In this document: piece by piece, positions 37,822 to 46,260 of the stretch
Layout of the letters: every line of letters starts with the position of its first letter
Position numbering within the stretch: position 1 is the first letter of the stretch
Made by a program: the position numbers and the translations under genes
Notes under the pieces: generated by a model
The model's database searches: none
Seen by the model: the letters and a program-made list of their open reading frames with translations, nothing else
Told to the model about the DNA's origin: nothing
From: Duffyella gerundensis
GTDB lineage: Bacteria > Pseudomonadota > Gammaproteobacteria > Enterobacterales > Enterobacteriaceae
Reading direction: 5' to 3'
DNA length: 64,000 nt
Assembly: GCF_001517405.1 (NCBI RefSeq)
Contig: NZ_LN907827.1
Coordinates: forward strand, 1,432,587 to 1,496,586

Positions 37822-38912
37822 TATGCCACCTCCTGTGCAGCATCAACGATGCCGGCACGGCACTGCATCAGCGGCTGAATGCGCTCGCCGAAGGCTTCAA
37901 TACCCTGCAGGAAATCATCAAAAGTGAGCAGCACGCCTTCAGCGCCTTCAACGCGCGCCACTTCATCCAGCATGCGCGCGACGTTGGCATACGAGCCGAC
38001 CAGCGTGCCCATATTGATGTTAACCGCCGAGGTAGGATCCGCCATCTGGCGTACGTTGGTATCGCTGCCGGAACGCTTGTCCTGCTGACTTTGGGTAGTT
38101 AACCAGGCGAGGGCATCTTCATCCGCACCCGCTTTGTAGTGCTCCCATTTTGCCCGTGCGGTCTCATCAGTTTCATCCGCGATGATCATGAACAACACGT
38201 AAGAGCCGACATCGCGACCTGCTTGATCGGCGGCGGCCTTCATGCGCGCGGCGGTACCAGAGAAAGCCGTTGGCGTGTTCACTCCCTTGCCGAAGCAGAA
38301 ATTGTAATCAGCGTGGGCCGCAGAGAACGCCATACCGGCATCGCTCTGCCCGGCACAAATCACTTTCATCGGTTTTTGTGGCTGTGGGCTGAGGCGACAA
38401 TCGTTCATGGTGAAGAAGTCCCCTTTAAAATCAGACTGCCCGGTGCCCCACAGATCACGCAGCACGGAAACGTATTCCGTCAGGTAGTCATAACGGCGGC
38501 TAAAATAATCATCGCCAGGCCAGATACCCATCTGCTCATATTCCGGCTTCTGCCAGCCGGTCACCAGGTTGACGCCAAATCGACCGCCGGAGATGGAATC
38601 GATCGTTGATGCCATGCGTGCCACAATGGCTGGCGGCAGCGTTAAAGTAGCCGCCGTGGCATAAATTTCGATGCGTGAAGTGACGGCGGCGAGGCCAGCC
38701 ATTAGGGTAAACGACTCCAGGTTATGGTCCCAGAATTCGGTTTTGCCACCGAAGCCGCGCAGCTTGATCATCGAAAGCGCAAAATCAAAATGATAATGTT
38801 CTGCTTTCTGTACGATCGCCTTATTCAGCTCAAAGGTCGGCATATACTGAGGTGCCGTGGTTGAAATCAGCCAGCCGTTGTTACCGATGGGAATAAATAC
38901 GCCAACTTTCAT
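37821..38912 (-). CDS. rutA: RutA, pyrimidine monooxygenase
   Basis: Flavin-dependent luciferase-family monooxygenase that opens the uracil ring between N3 and C4. 363 residues, start [20 protein letters not shown]; conserved [29 protein letters not shown] and [14 protein letters not shown]. First gene of the operon, AGGATCTCC upstream, facing rutR across the operator. It needs reduced flavin, normally from RutF, which is not encoded here, so another reductase must supply it. Confidence 0.97.
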   Translation of the reverse strand: MKVGVFIPIGNNGWLISTTAPQYMPTFELNKAIVQKAEHYHFDFALSMIKLRGFGGKTEFWDHNLESFTLMAGLAAVTSRIEIYATAATLTLPPAIVARMASTIDSISGGRFGVNLVTGWQKPEYEQMGIWPGDDYFSRRYDYLTEYVSVLRDLWGTGQSDFKGDFFTMNDCRLSPQPQKPMKVICAGQSDAGMAFSAAHADYNFCFGKGVNTPTAFSGTAARMKAAADQAGRDVGSYVLFMIIADETDETARAKWEHYKAGADEDALAWLTTQSQQDKRSGSDTNVRQMADPTSAVNINMGTLVGSYANVARMLDEVARVEGAEGVLLTFDDFLQGIEAFGERIQPLMQCRAGIVDAAQEVA

Positions 38913-39076
38913 AGGAGATCCTCTTTTCGCATGGACAATAAGGGAAGTGCTGGGAGTACCTGGTGCATCTGTACCTGATTAAGTCGTTGCAAGCCCTGTG
39001 CCATAAAATATAAATTATTTATAATCAGTAGGTTACTTATCATGCAGCGAATTGAAGTTGAGTAACTGGTCCAAAA

Positions 39077-39092
39077 CAGACCATTTGGTAAA
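39077..39092. promoter_or_regulatory. RutR operator
   Basis: CAGACCATTTGGTAAA fits the known RutR box TTGACCA-N2-TGGTCAA at 11 of 14 fixed positions, and a TGGTC-N7-GACCA inverted repeat overlaps it (39067-39083). It lies between rutA and rutR, where RutR repression, relieved by uracil, is known in E. coli. Confidence 0.8.
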
Positions 39093-39204
39093 ATTTGCTG
39101 CACAACAAACAGGCGTCGGTGGACAAAATCAGTGCACCGCGGTTTATCAGGACGCATTTCGCCGTTTAGATAAGAAGGGCGGCAAAAAAGGATGAGGTGA
39201 CAGT

Positions 39205-39846
39205 GTGAAAAGTACCGAGAAAGTCTCCACGCGCCGTTCGCGTGCGGTTGCGGCAAAGCGCGAGGCGATTCTGGCCGCCGCGCTGGAATTTTTCTCCCAG
39301 TTTGGCATTCATGGCACCAGCCTGGACAAGGTGGCAGAACGTGCCGATGTCTCAAAAACTAATCTGCTCTATTACTTCCCCTCGAAAGAGGCGCTTTACG
39401 TTGCGGTACTGAAAGAGATTCTTGACGTCTGGCTGGCTCCACTGCGCGCCTTGCATGACGACCAGCAACCGCTGGATGCCATTCGCGACTACATTCGGCT
39501 AAAGCTGGAGGTTTCTCGCGATCATCCGCAGGCATCAAAACTCTTCTGTCTCGAGATGCTGCAAGGGGCGCCGCTGCTTAAAGGCGAGTTGGCGGGTTCA
39601 CTTAAGGCGCTGGTGGATGAAAAAGCGGGTGTTGTGGAGCGTTGGATCAATGAAGGGAAGCTGGCGGCCGTGAAGCCGCATCACCTAATTTTTATGCTGT
39701 GGGCGACCACGCAGCACTATGCCGACTTTGCCACTCAGGTTGAGGCGATTACCGGCCAGACGCTCAGCGACAGCGCTTTCTTCAACGAGGCGGTGGATAA
39801 TATTCAGCGCATGATCATCGAAGGTATCCGCATTCGCGGAGCATAA
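39205..39846 (+). CDS. rutR: TetR-family regulator RutR
   Basis: Uracil/thymine-sensing repressor of the rut operon and of other genes in E. coli. 213 residues, GTG start with GAGGTG six bases upstream. N-terminal HTH (REAILAAALEFFSQFGIHGT then VAERADVSKTNLLYYFPSKE), C-terminal ligand domain (FMLWATTQHYADFATQVEAI). Divergent from rutA. Confidence 0.96.
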   Translation: MKSTEKVSTRRSRAVAAKREAILAAALEFFSQFGIHGTSLDKVAERADVSKTNLLYYFPSKEALYVAVLKEILDVWLAPLRALHDDQQPLDAIRDYIRLKLEVSRDHPQASKLFCLEMLQGAPLLKGELAGSLKALVDEKAGVVERWINEGKLAAVKPHHLIFMLWATTQHYADFATQVEAITGQTLSDSAFFNEAVDNIQRMIIEGIRIRGA

Positions 39847-39860
39847 GCAGAGGAAACACC

Positions 39861-40829
39861 ATGGATTCTGTGTCGCAGTTCGTGCTGGGTGCCTCGGTGG
39901 TCATGGCGGTGCGAGGGCGCCGCTCGCCGCTCTGGCAGTCTGCCCTGTGCGGGGGGCTAATCGCCACCTTGCCTGATTTGGACGTGTTTATCGATCATGG
40001 CGATGCGATCAGCAATATGACGCTGCACCGTACCGAGAGCCACTCGCTGTTCTGGCTGACGCTGATATCACCGCTGCTCGGCTGGCTTATTGCCCGTGTT
40101 GTCAGGCAAAAAGCCGCATGGCAAAGCTGGTGGCTGGCAGTCTGGCTGGCATTAATTACTCATCCGTTGCTCGATCTAATGACGGTTTACGGCACCCAAC
40201 TGGCCATTCCGTTTAGCCATTTCCCCTGGGCGGTCGGCAGCGTCTATATCGTTGATCCGCTCTACACCTTGCCGCTGATGATCGGTCTGGCGATAGCGCT
40301 GTGGCGTCAGCGCACCGGCTGGAACCAGTTGGGATTGCTGCTCAGCACGCTGTACCTCGCCTGGAGCGTAGCAGCGCAAGGCATCGCTGGCCATCAGGTG
40401 AACCGTGAACTGGCGAATCAGCAGATTGATCACCAGCAGGTACTGGTGACGCCGACGCCATTTAATACCCTGGTCTGGCGGGTGGTAATCATAACGCCGG
40501 AACGCTATGGAGAAGCCTGGGTGTCACTGTTATCACCACAGCGGCCGTTGCAGGTTCACTGGCATAGTCGCCACGCTGAACTCTACCGGCCATTGCAGGA
40601 GGACCGATGGGTTAAGCGGGTTGCCTGGTTCAGCCACGGATTTTTCGCCATGCAGCAGCGGCAAGACGGTGCGCTCACCATCAGCGATCTGCGAATGGGC
40701 GAAAATGAGAGCTACATCTTCACTTTCAATCTGGGCAGCGCCACCGCGCGAAATCCACATCCCTCTCGCGAGCCTTCGTCACGCGAATCACTGGCCACCA
40801 GTTTCCAACAGCTGTGGCAACGGCTATAA
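39861..40829 (+). CDS. YdjM-like membrane-bound metal-dependent hydrolase family protein (DUF457)
   Basis: 322 residues: N-terminal YdjM/LexA-regulated membrane hydrolase domain with histidine and aspartate ligands in LPDLDVFIDHGDA, HRTESHSLFW and THPLLDLMTVYGTQL, four or five hydrophobic segments up to about residue 180, then a 140-residue soluble C-terminal part. AGAGGAAAC gives the ribosome site 14 bases after rutR, so it may be expressed with rutR. The metal ligands are visible; the substrate is unknown. Confidence 0.85.
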   Translation: MDSVSQFVLGASVVMAVRGRRSPLWQSALCGGLIATLPDLDVFIDHGDAISNMTLHRTESHSLFWLTLISPLLGWLIARVVRQKAAWQSWWLAVWLALITHPLLDLMTVYGTQLAIPFSHFPWAVGSVYIVDPLYTLPLMIGLAIALWRQRTGWNQLGLLLSTLYLAWSVAAQGIAGHQVNRELANQQIDHQQVLVTPTPFNTLVWRVVIITPERYGEAWVSLLSPQRPLQVHWHSRHAELYRPLQEDRWVKRVAWFSHGFFAMQQRQDGALTISDLRMGENESYIFTFNLGSATARNPHPSREPSSRESLATSFQQLWQRL

Positions 40830-40830
40830 A

Positions 40831-40856
40831 AAAAGCCGGCAGCGATGCCGGCTTTT
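40831..40856. terminator. Two-way terminator between the YdjM-like gene and cycA
   Basis: AAAAGCCGGCA/TGCCGGCTTTT (40831-40841 with 40846-40856), perfect arms flanked by A and T runs. Confidence 0.9.
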
Positions 40857-40874
40857 TCTTCTAAGGCGAAGTGT

Positions 40875-42269
40875 TTATGCCGCTTTACGACGACGCAGCC
40901 ACCAGCCGACCGCCAGCAGGACAAACCACAACGGCGTGACCATCAGCGCCTTGCGGGTATCCTCTTCCAGCGACAGCAGCACCAGTACAAAGACAAAGAA
41001 CGCCATCACTATCCAGCACATGACTGGGCCCAGCGGCAGGCGGAAAGTCGATTTAGCCACCTGTTCCGGACGCTTCTTACGCCAGGCCAACCATGAGCAG
41101 AGGATAATGGTCCAGACAAACATAAACAGAATGGCCGATACGGTAGTGACCAGCGTAAACACCGTCATCACATTGGGGATCAGGTAGATCAACGCCACAC
41201 CGCCAAGCAGGCACAGGCAGGAGAAAAACAGGCCGGTGGTCGGCACCGCGCGACGAGAAAGACGCGCAAATCCGCGGTGCGCAACGCCTTGCTCTGCCAG
41301 GCCATACAGCATGCGGCTGGTAGAGAAGATGCCGCTGTTAGCAGATGAAGCCGCCGAGGTCAGCACCACAAAGTTTACCAGGCTGGCCGCTGCAGGCAGG
41401 CCAATCAATACAAACATCTCCACAAACGGGCTGCGGCTCGGCACCACCTGATCCCAGGGGGTGACCGCCATAATTACCATCAATGCCAGCACATAAAACA
41501 TAATGATGCGCAGCGGAATCGAATTAATGGCGCGCGGCAGCACTTTCTCAGGATTGTGCGTTTCTGCCGCGGCGGTGCCCACCAGTTCAATACCAACAAA
41601 AGCAAACACAGCAATTTGAAAGCCAGCAAAAAAGCCGCTCAGGCCTTTGGGGAACATGCCGCCATGATTCCAGATGTTGGACAAGGCCGCCGTACCGCCG
41701 CCGGGTGCTGGATAATGCATCGCCACCAGCACGATGCCGGTCACGATCAGCGCAATAATCGCCACGATTTTGATAATGGCAAACCAGAATTCAAGCTCAC
41801 CAAACAGTTTTACGGTGGCGATATTCAGGCTGAGAAACACCACAATACAGAGCAGGGCGCTCATCCATATCGAAAAACCTGGAAACCAGAGTTGAAAGTA
41901 GGCGCTGATCGCCACCACGTCGGCAATGCCAGTAACGACCCAACAGAACCAGTAGGTCCAGCCGGTGAAATAGCCTGCCCAGGGGCCGAGCAGGTCAGCA
42001 GCAAAATCGCTGAAAGATTTATATTCCAGATTCGCCAGCAGCAGTTCGCCCATTGCCCGCATCACGAAAAACAGCATAAAACCGATGATCATATAAACGA
42101 AGATAATCGACGGCCCGGCGAGGCTGATGGTTTTACCTGAACCCATAAATAAGCCGGTACCAATGGCACCACCAATGGCGATGAGCTGAATATGTCGGTT
42201 ATGCAGATTGCGCCGAAGTTTTTCCGGTGGCTCCGTCTGCAGGGGTAGGTCTTTAGAACGATCAACCAT
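40875..42269 (-). CDS. cycA: D-serine/D-alanine/glycine:H+ symporter CycA
   Basis: APC-family amino-acid permease with 12 hydrophobic segments, 464 residues. HIQLIAIGGAIGTGLFMGSG, GPSIIFVYMIIGFMLFFVMR, FKGL-like FPKGLSGFFAGFQIAVFAFV and VGIELVG are nearly identical to E. coli CycA. Imports glycine, D-alanine, D-serine and D-cycloserine in E. coli. Its genomic place differs from E. coli, where cycA is elsewhere. Confidence 0.93.
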   Translation of the reverse strand: MVDRSKDLPLQTEPPEKLRRNLHNRHIQLIAIGGAIGTGLFMGSGKTISLAGPSIIFVYMIIGFMLFFVMRAMGELLLANLEYKSFSDFAADLLGPWAGYFTGWTYWFCWVVTGIADVVAISAYFQLWFPGFSIWMSALLCIVVFLSLNIATVKLFGELEFWFAIIKIVAIIALIVTGIVLVAMHYPAPGGGTAALSNIWNHGGMFPKGLSGFFAGFQIAVFAFVGIELVGTAAAETHNPEKVLPRAINSIPLRIIMFYVLALMVIMAVTPWDQVVPSRSPFVEMFVLIGLPAAASLVNFVVLTSAASSANSGIFSTSRMLYGLAEQGVAHRGFARLSRRAVPTTGLFFSCLCLLGGVALIYLIPNVMTVFTLVTTVSAILFMFVWTIILCSWLAWRKKRPEQVAKSTFRLPLGPVMCWIVMAFFVFVLVLLSLEEDTRKALMVTPLWFVLLAVGWWLRRRKAA

Positions 42270-42554
42270 AGTTGCTTATCCTGTTTTGATGGTGTGTCAG
42301 CTCTGCTGGCTGTTAATTTACGATCTTACCGGAAGGCAAGTGGGGCATAAGATAAGGTATTAAGGCATTGCGTTGGTAATAGTTTTTCAGCTTTGCGCGC
42401 CTTATCACCGTCACGTGCCTGGGATGACCAGAATAAAGAAGATTATCTCGACAGATTGCACAGATTCCCTCCAGCTGTCGGTAAAGTTGCGTATTTCTGC
42501 ACTGGCCCGCGCCGCCTGACACTACACTTATTCTCTTTATTCAGGGGCGATGAT

Positions 42555-43253
42555 GTGAAAGGTTTGATTGTGACAGGGCTGTTTATTCTGCTGGCTTATG
42601 TCAGCTGGCCGTGGCTGGCTCGGCATATTCCGCCTGCGTTGAATCCCTTTGCACCCTTATCGGTCACCGATCCGCCCGGCATGATTAGCCGGTTTAAAAT
42701 GAAGCAGTTGAGCACCGATCCTGCAGCCTGCCTGGACGTGCTCAAGCGTGCAGCAGGCGCGGGCTATATTCGTTTTACCCAACCCGCGCCCATGTGGGGC
42801 AAATGCCCTTTGCCAAATCCGGTTCGCATTCAGCAGTTTGGCGATGTCCGGTTAAGTAGCAGCTTTCTGGCGACCTGTCCGCTGGCGGTAGCCAGTACCC
42901 GCTTCGTGTTGCAGGCGAACGCGCTGGCAGCACAGAGCGAGCTCCATTCTCCTCTTGCGCGCATCGATCATGTCGGCAGCTACGCCTGTCGCAATATCTA
43001 TCATCGCAGCGAAGGTCGTCTTAGTGAACATGCCACTGCCGAAGCGTGGGACGTGACTGCTTTCCGGCTCAAAAACGGCCAGCAGCTTAGCATTATCAAA
43101 AATTGGCAGCAGCCACCTGCTCATGCAGCATTACTTAAACAGCTGTTTACCAGCAGCTGTGATTACTTCGGTAATTCCCTTGGCCCGGAGTATAACGCAG
43201 CGCACGCCAGCCATTTTCATCTCGGTATGCGCGGGTTTGGCCTGTGTCGTTGA
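42555..43253 (+). CDS. Extensin-like C-terminal domain protein, membrane anchored
   Basis: 232 residues from the GTG at 42555 (AGGGG upstream; the open frame extends 54 codons further without sense). One N-terminal membrane segment (LIVTGLFILLAYVSWPWLA, about 3-22), then the extensin-like C-terminal domain with paired cysteines: ACLDVLKRAAGAGY, MWGKCPLPNP, ATCPLAVAS, YACRNIYHR, SCDYFG and the final HASHFHLGMRGFGLC. The HASHFHLG ending suggests a metal-binding hydrolase fold related to peptidoglycan DD-peptidases; that is an inference. Periplasmic by topology. Confidence 0.85.
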   Translation: MKGLIVTGLFILLAYVSWPWLARHIPPALNPFAPLSVTDPPGMISRFKMKQLSTDPAACLDVLKRAAGAGYIRFTQPAPMWGKCPLPNPVRIQQFGDVRLSSSFLATCPLAVASTRFVLQANALAAQSELHSPLARIDHVGSYACRNIYHRSEGRLSEHATAEAWDVTAFRLKNGQQLSIIKNWQQPPAHAALLKQLFTSSCDYFGNSLGPEYNAAHASHFHLGMRGFGLCR

Positions 43254-43914
43254 GCATTTTGCGCTCGGACACAAAGGGCAGACAGAAAAAAGGGCGGCAA
43301 TGTTAAGGAATTATTACTATAAGTCTTCCCAGTCCTGGCAGCAGTGTTTATCGAGCATGATGATAAAAAGTGAAGACACGGTTGAATTGACGAATTAATT
43401 AACCACCAAAGATGAAGAAGCCATAATTTTACAAAAGTTAATTTTAGTCGCGTAATTACTTTCAATGCATTTTACGCAACGCACACCAACATACCTGCGG
43501 AAGATATTCACTTAATAGCCGTTAAGTTAACCGACAGCCAATAAGCCTGTGCGCCACGCGTTGCCTGCGCTGGTACTAAAAAACAGCGACCACTCTGTTA
43601 TGGAATTGCTGAAATCAACACGATATTAATGCAGCCATATTAGCGAAATTAAAGAGTCGACGACATTATAAGCGGCCTCTTTATCTACGGCTCATTGAAA
43701 AAAAGTAAGTAAAATCCTATTCTCTGTTATAAGGCTAACAGGCACTGACGAATCCACTTAAATTGTGGATGCTAACAGCGAATCTTTTCATTGTATGTTA
43801 TTGCGTCTCGCGGCAATTGCGGCGGCGCCGTTGATAATATGTTTGTGCAGGTTGCACCAAATAATAATCACTATAATTTTCTGATGTAGCACAACACGTT
43901 TTTAAGGGAAAGGT
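43254..43914. other. AT-rich 661-bp intergenic region upstream of sdiA
   Basis: No convincing gene on either strand. It holds an inverted repeat ATCCAC-N7-GTGGAT (43752-43770) flanked by two GCTAACAG copies (about 43733 and 43771), and near the 3' end an imperfect 19-bp palindrome centred on GTGCA-GGT-TGCAC (43845-43857) just upstream of a TATAAT (43872-43877). This is also where synteny passes from the E. coli 23-minute set to the 43-minute set. Confidence 0.6.
43842..43877 (+). promoter_or_regulatory. Candidate sdiA promoter with overlapping palindrome
   Basis: TATAAT at 43872-43877 has no good -35 hexamer, but the -35 zone is occupied by TTTGTGCAGGTTGCACCAA, inner arms GTGCA/TGCAC. Position fits a regulator contacting polymerase or blocking it. 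Confidence 0.45.
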
Positions 43915-44661
43915 TTGAGCGTTAAAGCCACCAGTGAGATGACATTCGATTCTTATTTTGCCTGGCGAAATGAGGTCAGTATGCTTTTTGAACGTGCTAC
44001 CCGAAGTAGCCAGATAAATAAAATTTTGCAGGCGCAAACGGAACGTCTTGAACATGACGCTTTTTCACTGCTCATAAAGCATCCTGTGCCTTTTACGCGA
44101 CCAAAAACTTTTTTATTCAGCACCTATCCAACCCGCTGGGTAAAACGTTATATGGAGAAAAACTACCTGACCGCCGATCCTGTGGTAAAGCGCTGTGCTG
44201 TACCGGGCGTGCTTTTCGCCTGGAGCGATGCCAGTGGTGAAGATGAGAAAACCTTCTGGCAGGATGCACAGGATCATGGTTTAAAATCAGGATTTTCCTG
44301 TTCATTTATGGCAGCAAACCGGGCCGCTGGTATATTATCTATATCATCACGCAAGACGATAAAAAAATGCATGGTGATACGTGAAGTCGAACTCAAACTA
44401 TTACTGCTGGCCGAGTTGAGTCTGGCGACGCTGGTCAGGTTAAAAGATGAGTCGATGAGAATCTTTGAAAACGATTTTAGCCAGCGCGAACTGGAAATTC
44501 TTAAGTGGACCGCCGAAGGTAAGACCTCAGTGGAAATCGCACTGATTCTCGCCATTTCAGAGCATACGGTTAATTTTCACCAGAAAAATATGCAAAAGCG
44601 CTTTAATGCGTCTAACAAAACGCAGATAGCGTGTTACGCCGCCGCGATCGGTTTGATTTAG
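43915..44661 (+). CDS. sdiA: SdiA-type LuxR-family acyl-homoserine-lactone receptor
   Basis: 248 residues from a TTG start with AAGGGAAAGG upstream; ATG at 43939 (MTFDSYFAWR) is a possible alternative. N-terminal autoinducer domain (about 25-170) keeps the family residues Trp, Tyr, Asp-Pro and Trp in STYPTRWVKRYMEKNYLTAD and AWSDASGED; HPVPFTRPK is the same as in E. coli SdiA. C-terminal GerE-type HTH (FSQRELEILKWTAEGKTSVE, NFHQKNMQKRFNASNKTQIA) is almost identical to SdiA. It precedes a luxI homologue, yecF, uvrY and uvrC, which is the sdiA locus of E. coli, so it is the sdiA ortholog (often called PhzR-type in this group). Confidence 0.9.
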   Translation: MSVKATSEMTFDSYFAWRNEVSMLFERATRSSQINKILQAQTERLEHDAFSLLIKHPVPFTRPKTFLFSTYPTRWVKRYMEKNYLTADPVVKRCAVPGVLFAWSDASGEDEKTFWQDAQDHGLKSGFSCSFMAANRAAGILSISSRKTIKKCMVIREVELKLLLLAELSLATLVRLKDESMRIFENDFSQRELEILKWTAEGKTSVEIALILAISEHTVNFHQKNMQKRFNASNKTQIACYAAAIGLI

Positions 44662-44669
44662 CCTGCGGC

Positions 44670-44689
44670 AACTACCATTTTTAGTAGTT
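44670..44689 (+). promoter_or_regulatory. Lux-box-like palindrome upstream of the AHL synthase gene
   Basis: AACTACCATTTTTAGTAGTT: perfect six-base arms around eight bases, 20 bp overall, fitting the NNCT-N12-AGNN pattern of LuxR-type operators. It starts 9 bases after the sdiA stop and is 94 bp upstream of the synthase ATG. A weak terminator is the alternative reading. Confidence 0.5.
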
Positions 44690-44783
44690 TCGTCAACGTA
44701 AGCGGTTGTCTACCCTTCGGCCAGGATGACAGTTGACCCGTGCTGGTTATCAGCCTAACGAGGGAATGCAACAGGGGAACACA

Positions 44784-45398
44784 ATGAAAATAATTCAAAC
44801 CCAGCTCAAGGATATGCCGTCATCACTGTTGGCAGAATTAGGCAGCTACCGATACGACGTTTTTGCACGTGGGGAAGGGTGGTCAATCCCGCCGCGTCTG
44901 AGTACACCCGGCCAGGAGTACGATCGCTTTGATCGCTCTGATGTGACCTGGCTGCTGGCCTGGACGGCACAATACGGTATCTGTGGCTGCATGCGCCTGA
45001 TTCCGTGGCATCCATCAGAATTGCCTGAAGGCACCGCCTCGCCTTTTCCTGACGGTGAAGTCTGGGAAATGTCACGCTTCTCCGCCCGTCTTGATGTCGA
45101 CGCTGAATTGCCACTGCTTCTGTTGTGGCATGCGGTGCAGCTGGCAGAACTGTCAGGCATCCAGTGCTTAATCAGCGCCACTACGCCGATGCTGGAAAAG
45201 ATGTTTGAAGCCCACGGCGTAGTTTATGAACCTCTTACGCCGGGCATTATTCAATCAGAAGACAATCTGTTTGCAGTGAAAATTGCCATCGAACAACCCG
45301 CGTTGGCTGAAAAATACCGGGGTTCACGACGTTATAATCCTGAAGAAGTGCTGCCGACCTTTGGTGTGTCCGTAAACTGGCAGGTGCGCGGGCGCTAA
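44784..45398 (+). CDS. LuxI-family acyl-homoserine-lactone synthase
   Basis: Makes the N-acyl-homoserine-lactone signal from S-adenosylmethionine and acyl-ACP in the cytoplasm. ATG 44784 (MKIIQTQLKDMPSSLLAELG) with CAGGGGAA upstream, 204 residues. The invariant LuxI residues are all visible: Arg23, Phe27, Trp33, Asp47, Asp50, Arg71, Phe89, Glu95 and Arg98. The style (LGSYRYDVFARGEGW, ICGCMRLIPW) is nearer to the CepI/PhzI branch than to EsaI. Same strand as sdiA, 122 bp after it, so the two are probably linked in function. Acyl chain cannot be told from sequence. Confidence 0.93.
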   Translation: MKIIQTQLKDMPSSLLAELGSYRYDVFARGEGWSIPPRLSTPGQEYDRFDRSDVTWLLAWTAQYGICGCMRLIPWHPSELPEGTASPFPDGEVWEMSRFSARLDVDAELPLLLLWHAVQLAELSGIQCLISATTPMLEKMFEAHGVVYEPLTPGIIQSEDNLFAVKIAIEQPALAEKYRGSRRYNPEEVLPTFGVSVNWQVRGR

Positions 45399-45497
45399 CG
45401 TCGCGGACAACCCGCATGTAGCGGTGCGGGGAGGAGGAGCGTCGTTAGTGTTAAAAGCCATCGGCAATGGTTCGATCTAGTTTTTAGGCAATGAAAA

Positions 45498-45527
45498 GCC
45501 GTGTTGAAAACGCGTTATCAACACGGC
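45498..45527. terminator. Hairpin between the AHL synthase gene and yecF
   Basis: Ten-base arms GCCGTGTTGA (45498-45507) and TCAACACGGC (45518-45527). T-runs are short on either side (TTTT on the minus strand), so termination strength is uncertain; it sits between convergent genes. Confidence 0.55.
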
Positions 45528-45596
45528 AAATTCAGGGCCAGACTTATCTACAGCAAGCATTAAGGTGCCATGGGACGCAGCGTGCTGCCGGATTCG

Positions 45597-45821
45597 TCAC
45601 TGGCGGTAGGCACCTTTAATCTGTTTGATGGTGTTGCTGAACACCTGCGCCTGCGGCTGATCGCCCAGTTCTGCAATATACCGTTCCATGTTAATGATTA
45701 CCTTACCCGCATCGGCCTGACCCATTCCTTTCAGCATCAGCGTTACCATCGCCTTTAAACAGGCGACTTCATCAGCCAGCTCGCGTGTCTCTTGCGATGT
45801 CGTAAAATCTGTAACGTGCAT
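45597..45821 (-). CDS. yecF: YecF family small protein (DUF2594)
   Basis: 74 residues from ATG 45821 (MHVTDFTTSQETRELADEVA), GGAGAAG at -9. ACLKAMVTLMLKGMGQADAG and FSNTIKQIKGAYRQ match E. coli YecF (74 residues). Function unknown. It lies between sdiA and uvrY in E. coli too; here the synthase gene is inserted on the sdiA side. Confidence 0.93.
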   Translation of the reverse strand: MHVTDFTTSQETRELADEVACLKAMVTLMLKGMGQADAGKVIINMERYIAELGDQPQAQVFSNTIKQIKGAYRQ

Positions 45822-46260
45822 AACTTCTCCCGTGGGGTCGTAAACCCATTGTTGTGGCATATGAGCAATAAAGGATAAACAGTTTGAATGAGACTATTAT
45901 CTCATTCAAGGGCTGCGCGTGTTAATTTGCGCTGACTTTGTGACGCCATATAGTGGCTTTTTCTTCGCTATTCAGGACGTTATTTATCATAGCTTTTATT
46001 GACGAAACGCGTGGATTATCTTATTTCAATGCGTGACTCAAATTTAATTTCCTGAGCTAAAACAACCCAGAAATGGCTCATTTGCCAACATTTTCATCGT
46101 TCAGCGGTTATGCTCTCAATTTTACCCTTTTATAAAAATGCACTATTCATTTTCTGCTAGAGTTAGCGTCACAAAATGCATTTTATAAGCCATACAAAAA
46201 GAGTAATATATTGACTCCTTTTTTATCGCCTTCTTTTCACAGCATGCGGAGTAATTCTCT
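45822..46260. promoter_or_regulatory. Divergent region between yecF and uvrY
   Basis: 439 bp, AT-rich. Contains an inverted pair TTATAAAAATGCA (46130-46142) and TGCATTTTATAA (46177-46188) with a 34-base spacer, 73-131 bp before the uvrY start, which could be a regulator site or a structured leader. In E. coli SdiA activates uvrY; an operator for it cannot be named here. No RNA gene recognised. Confidence 0.5.
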
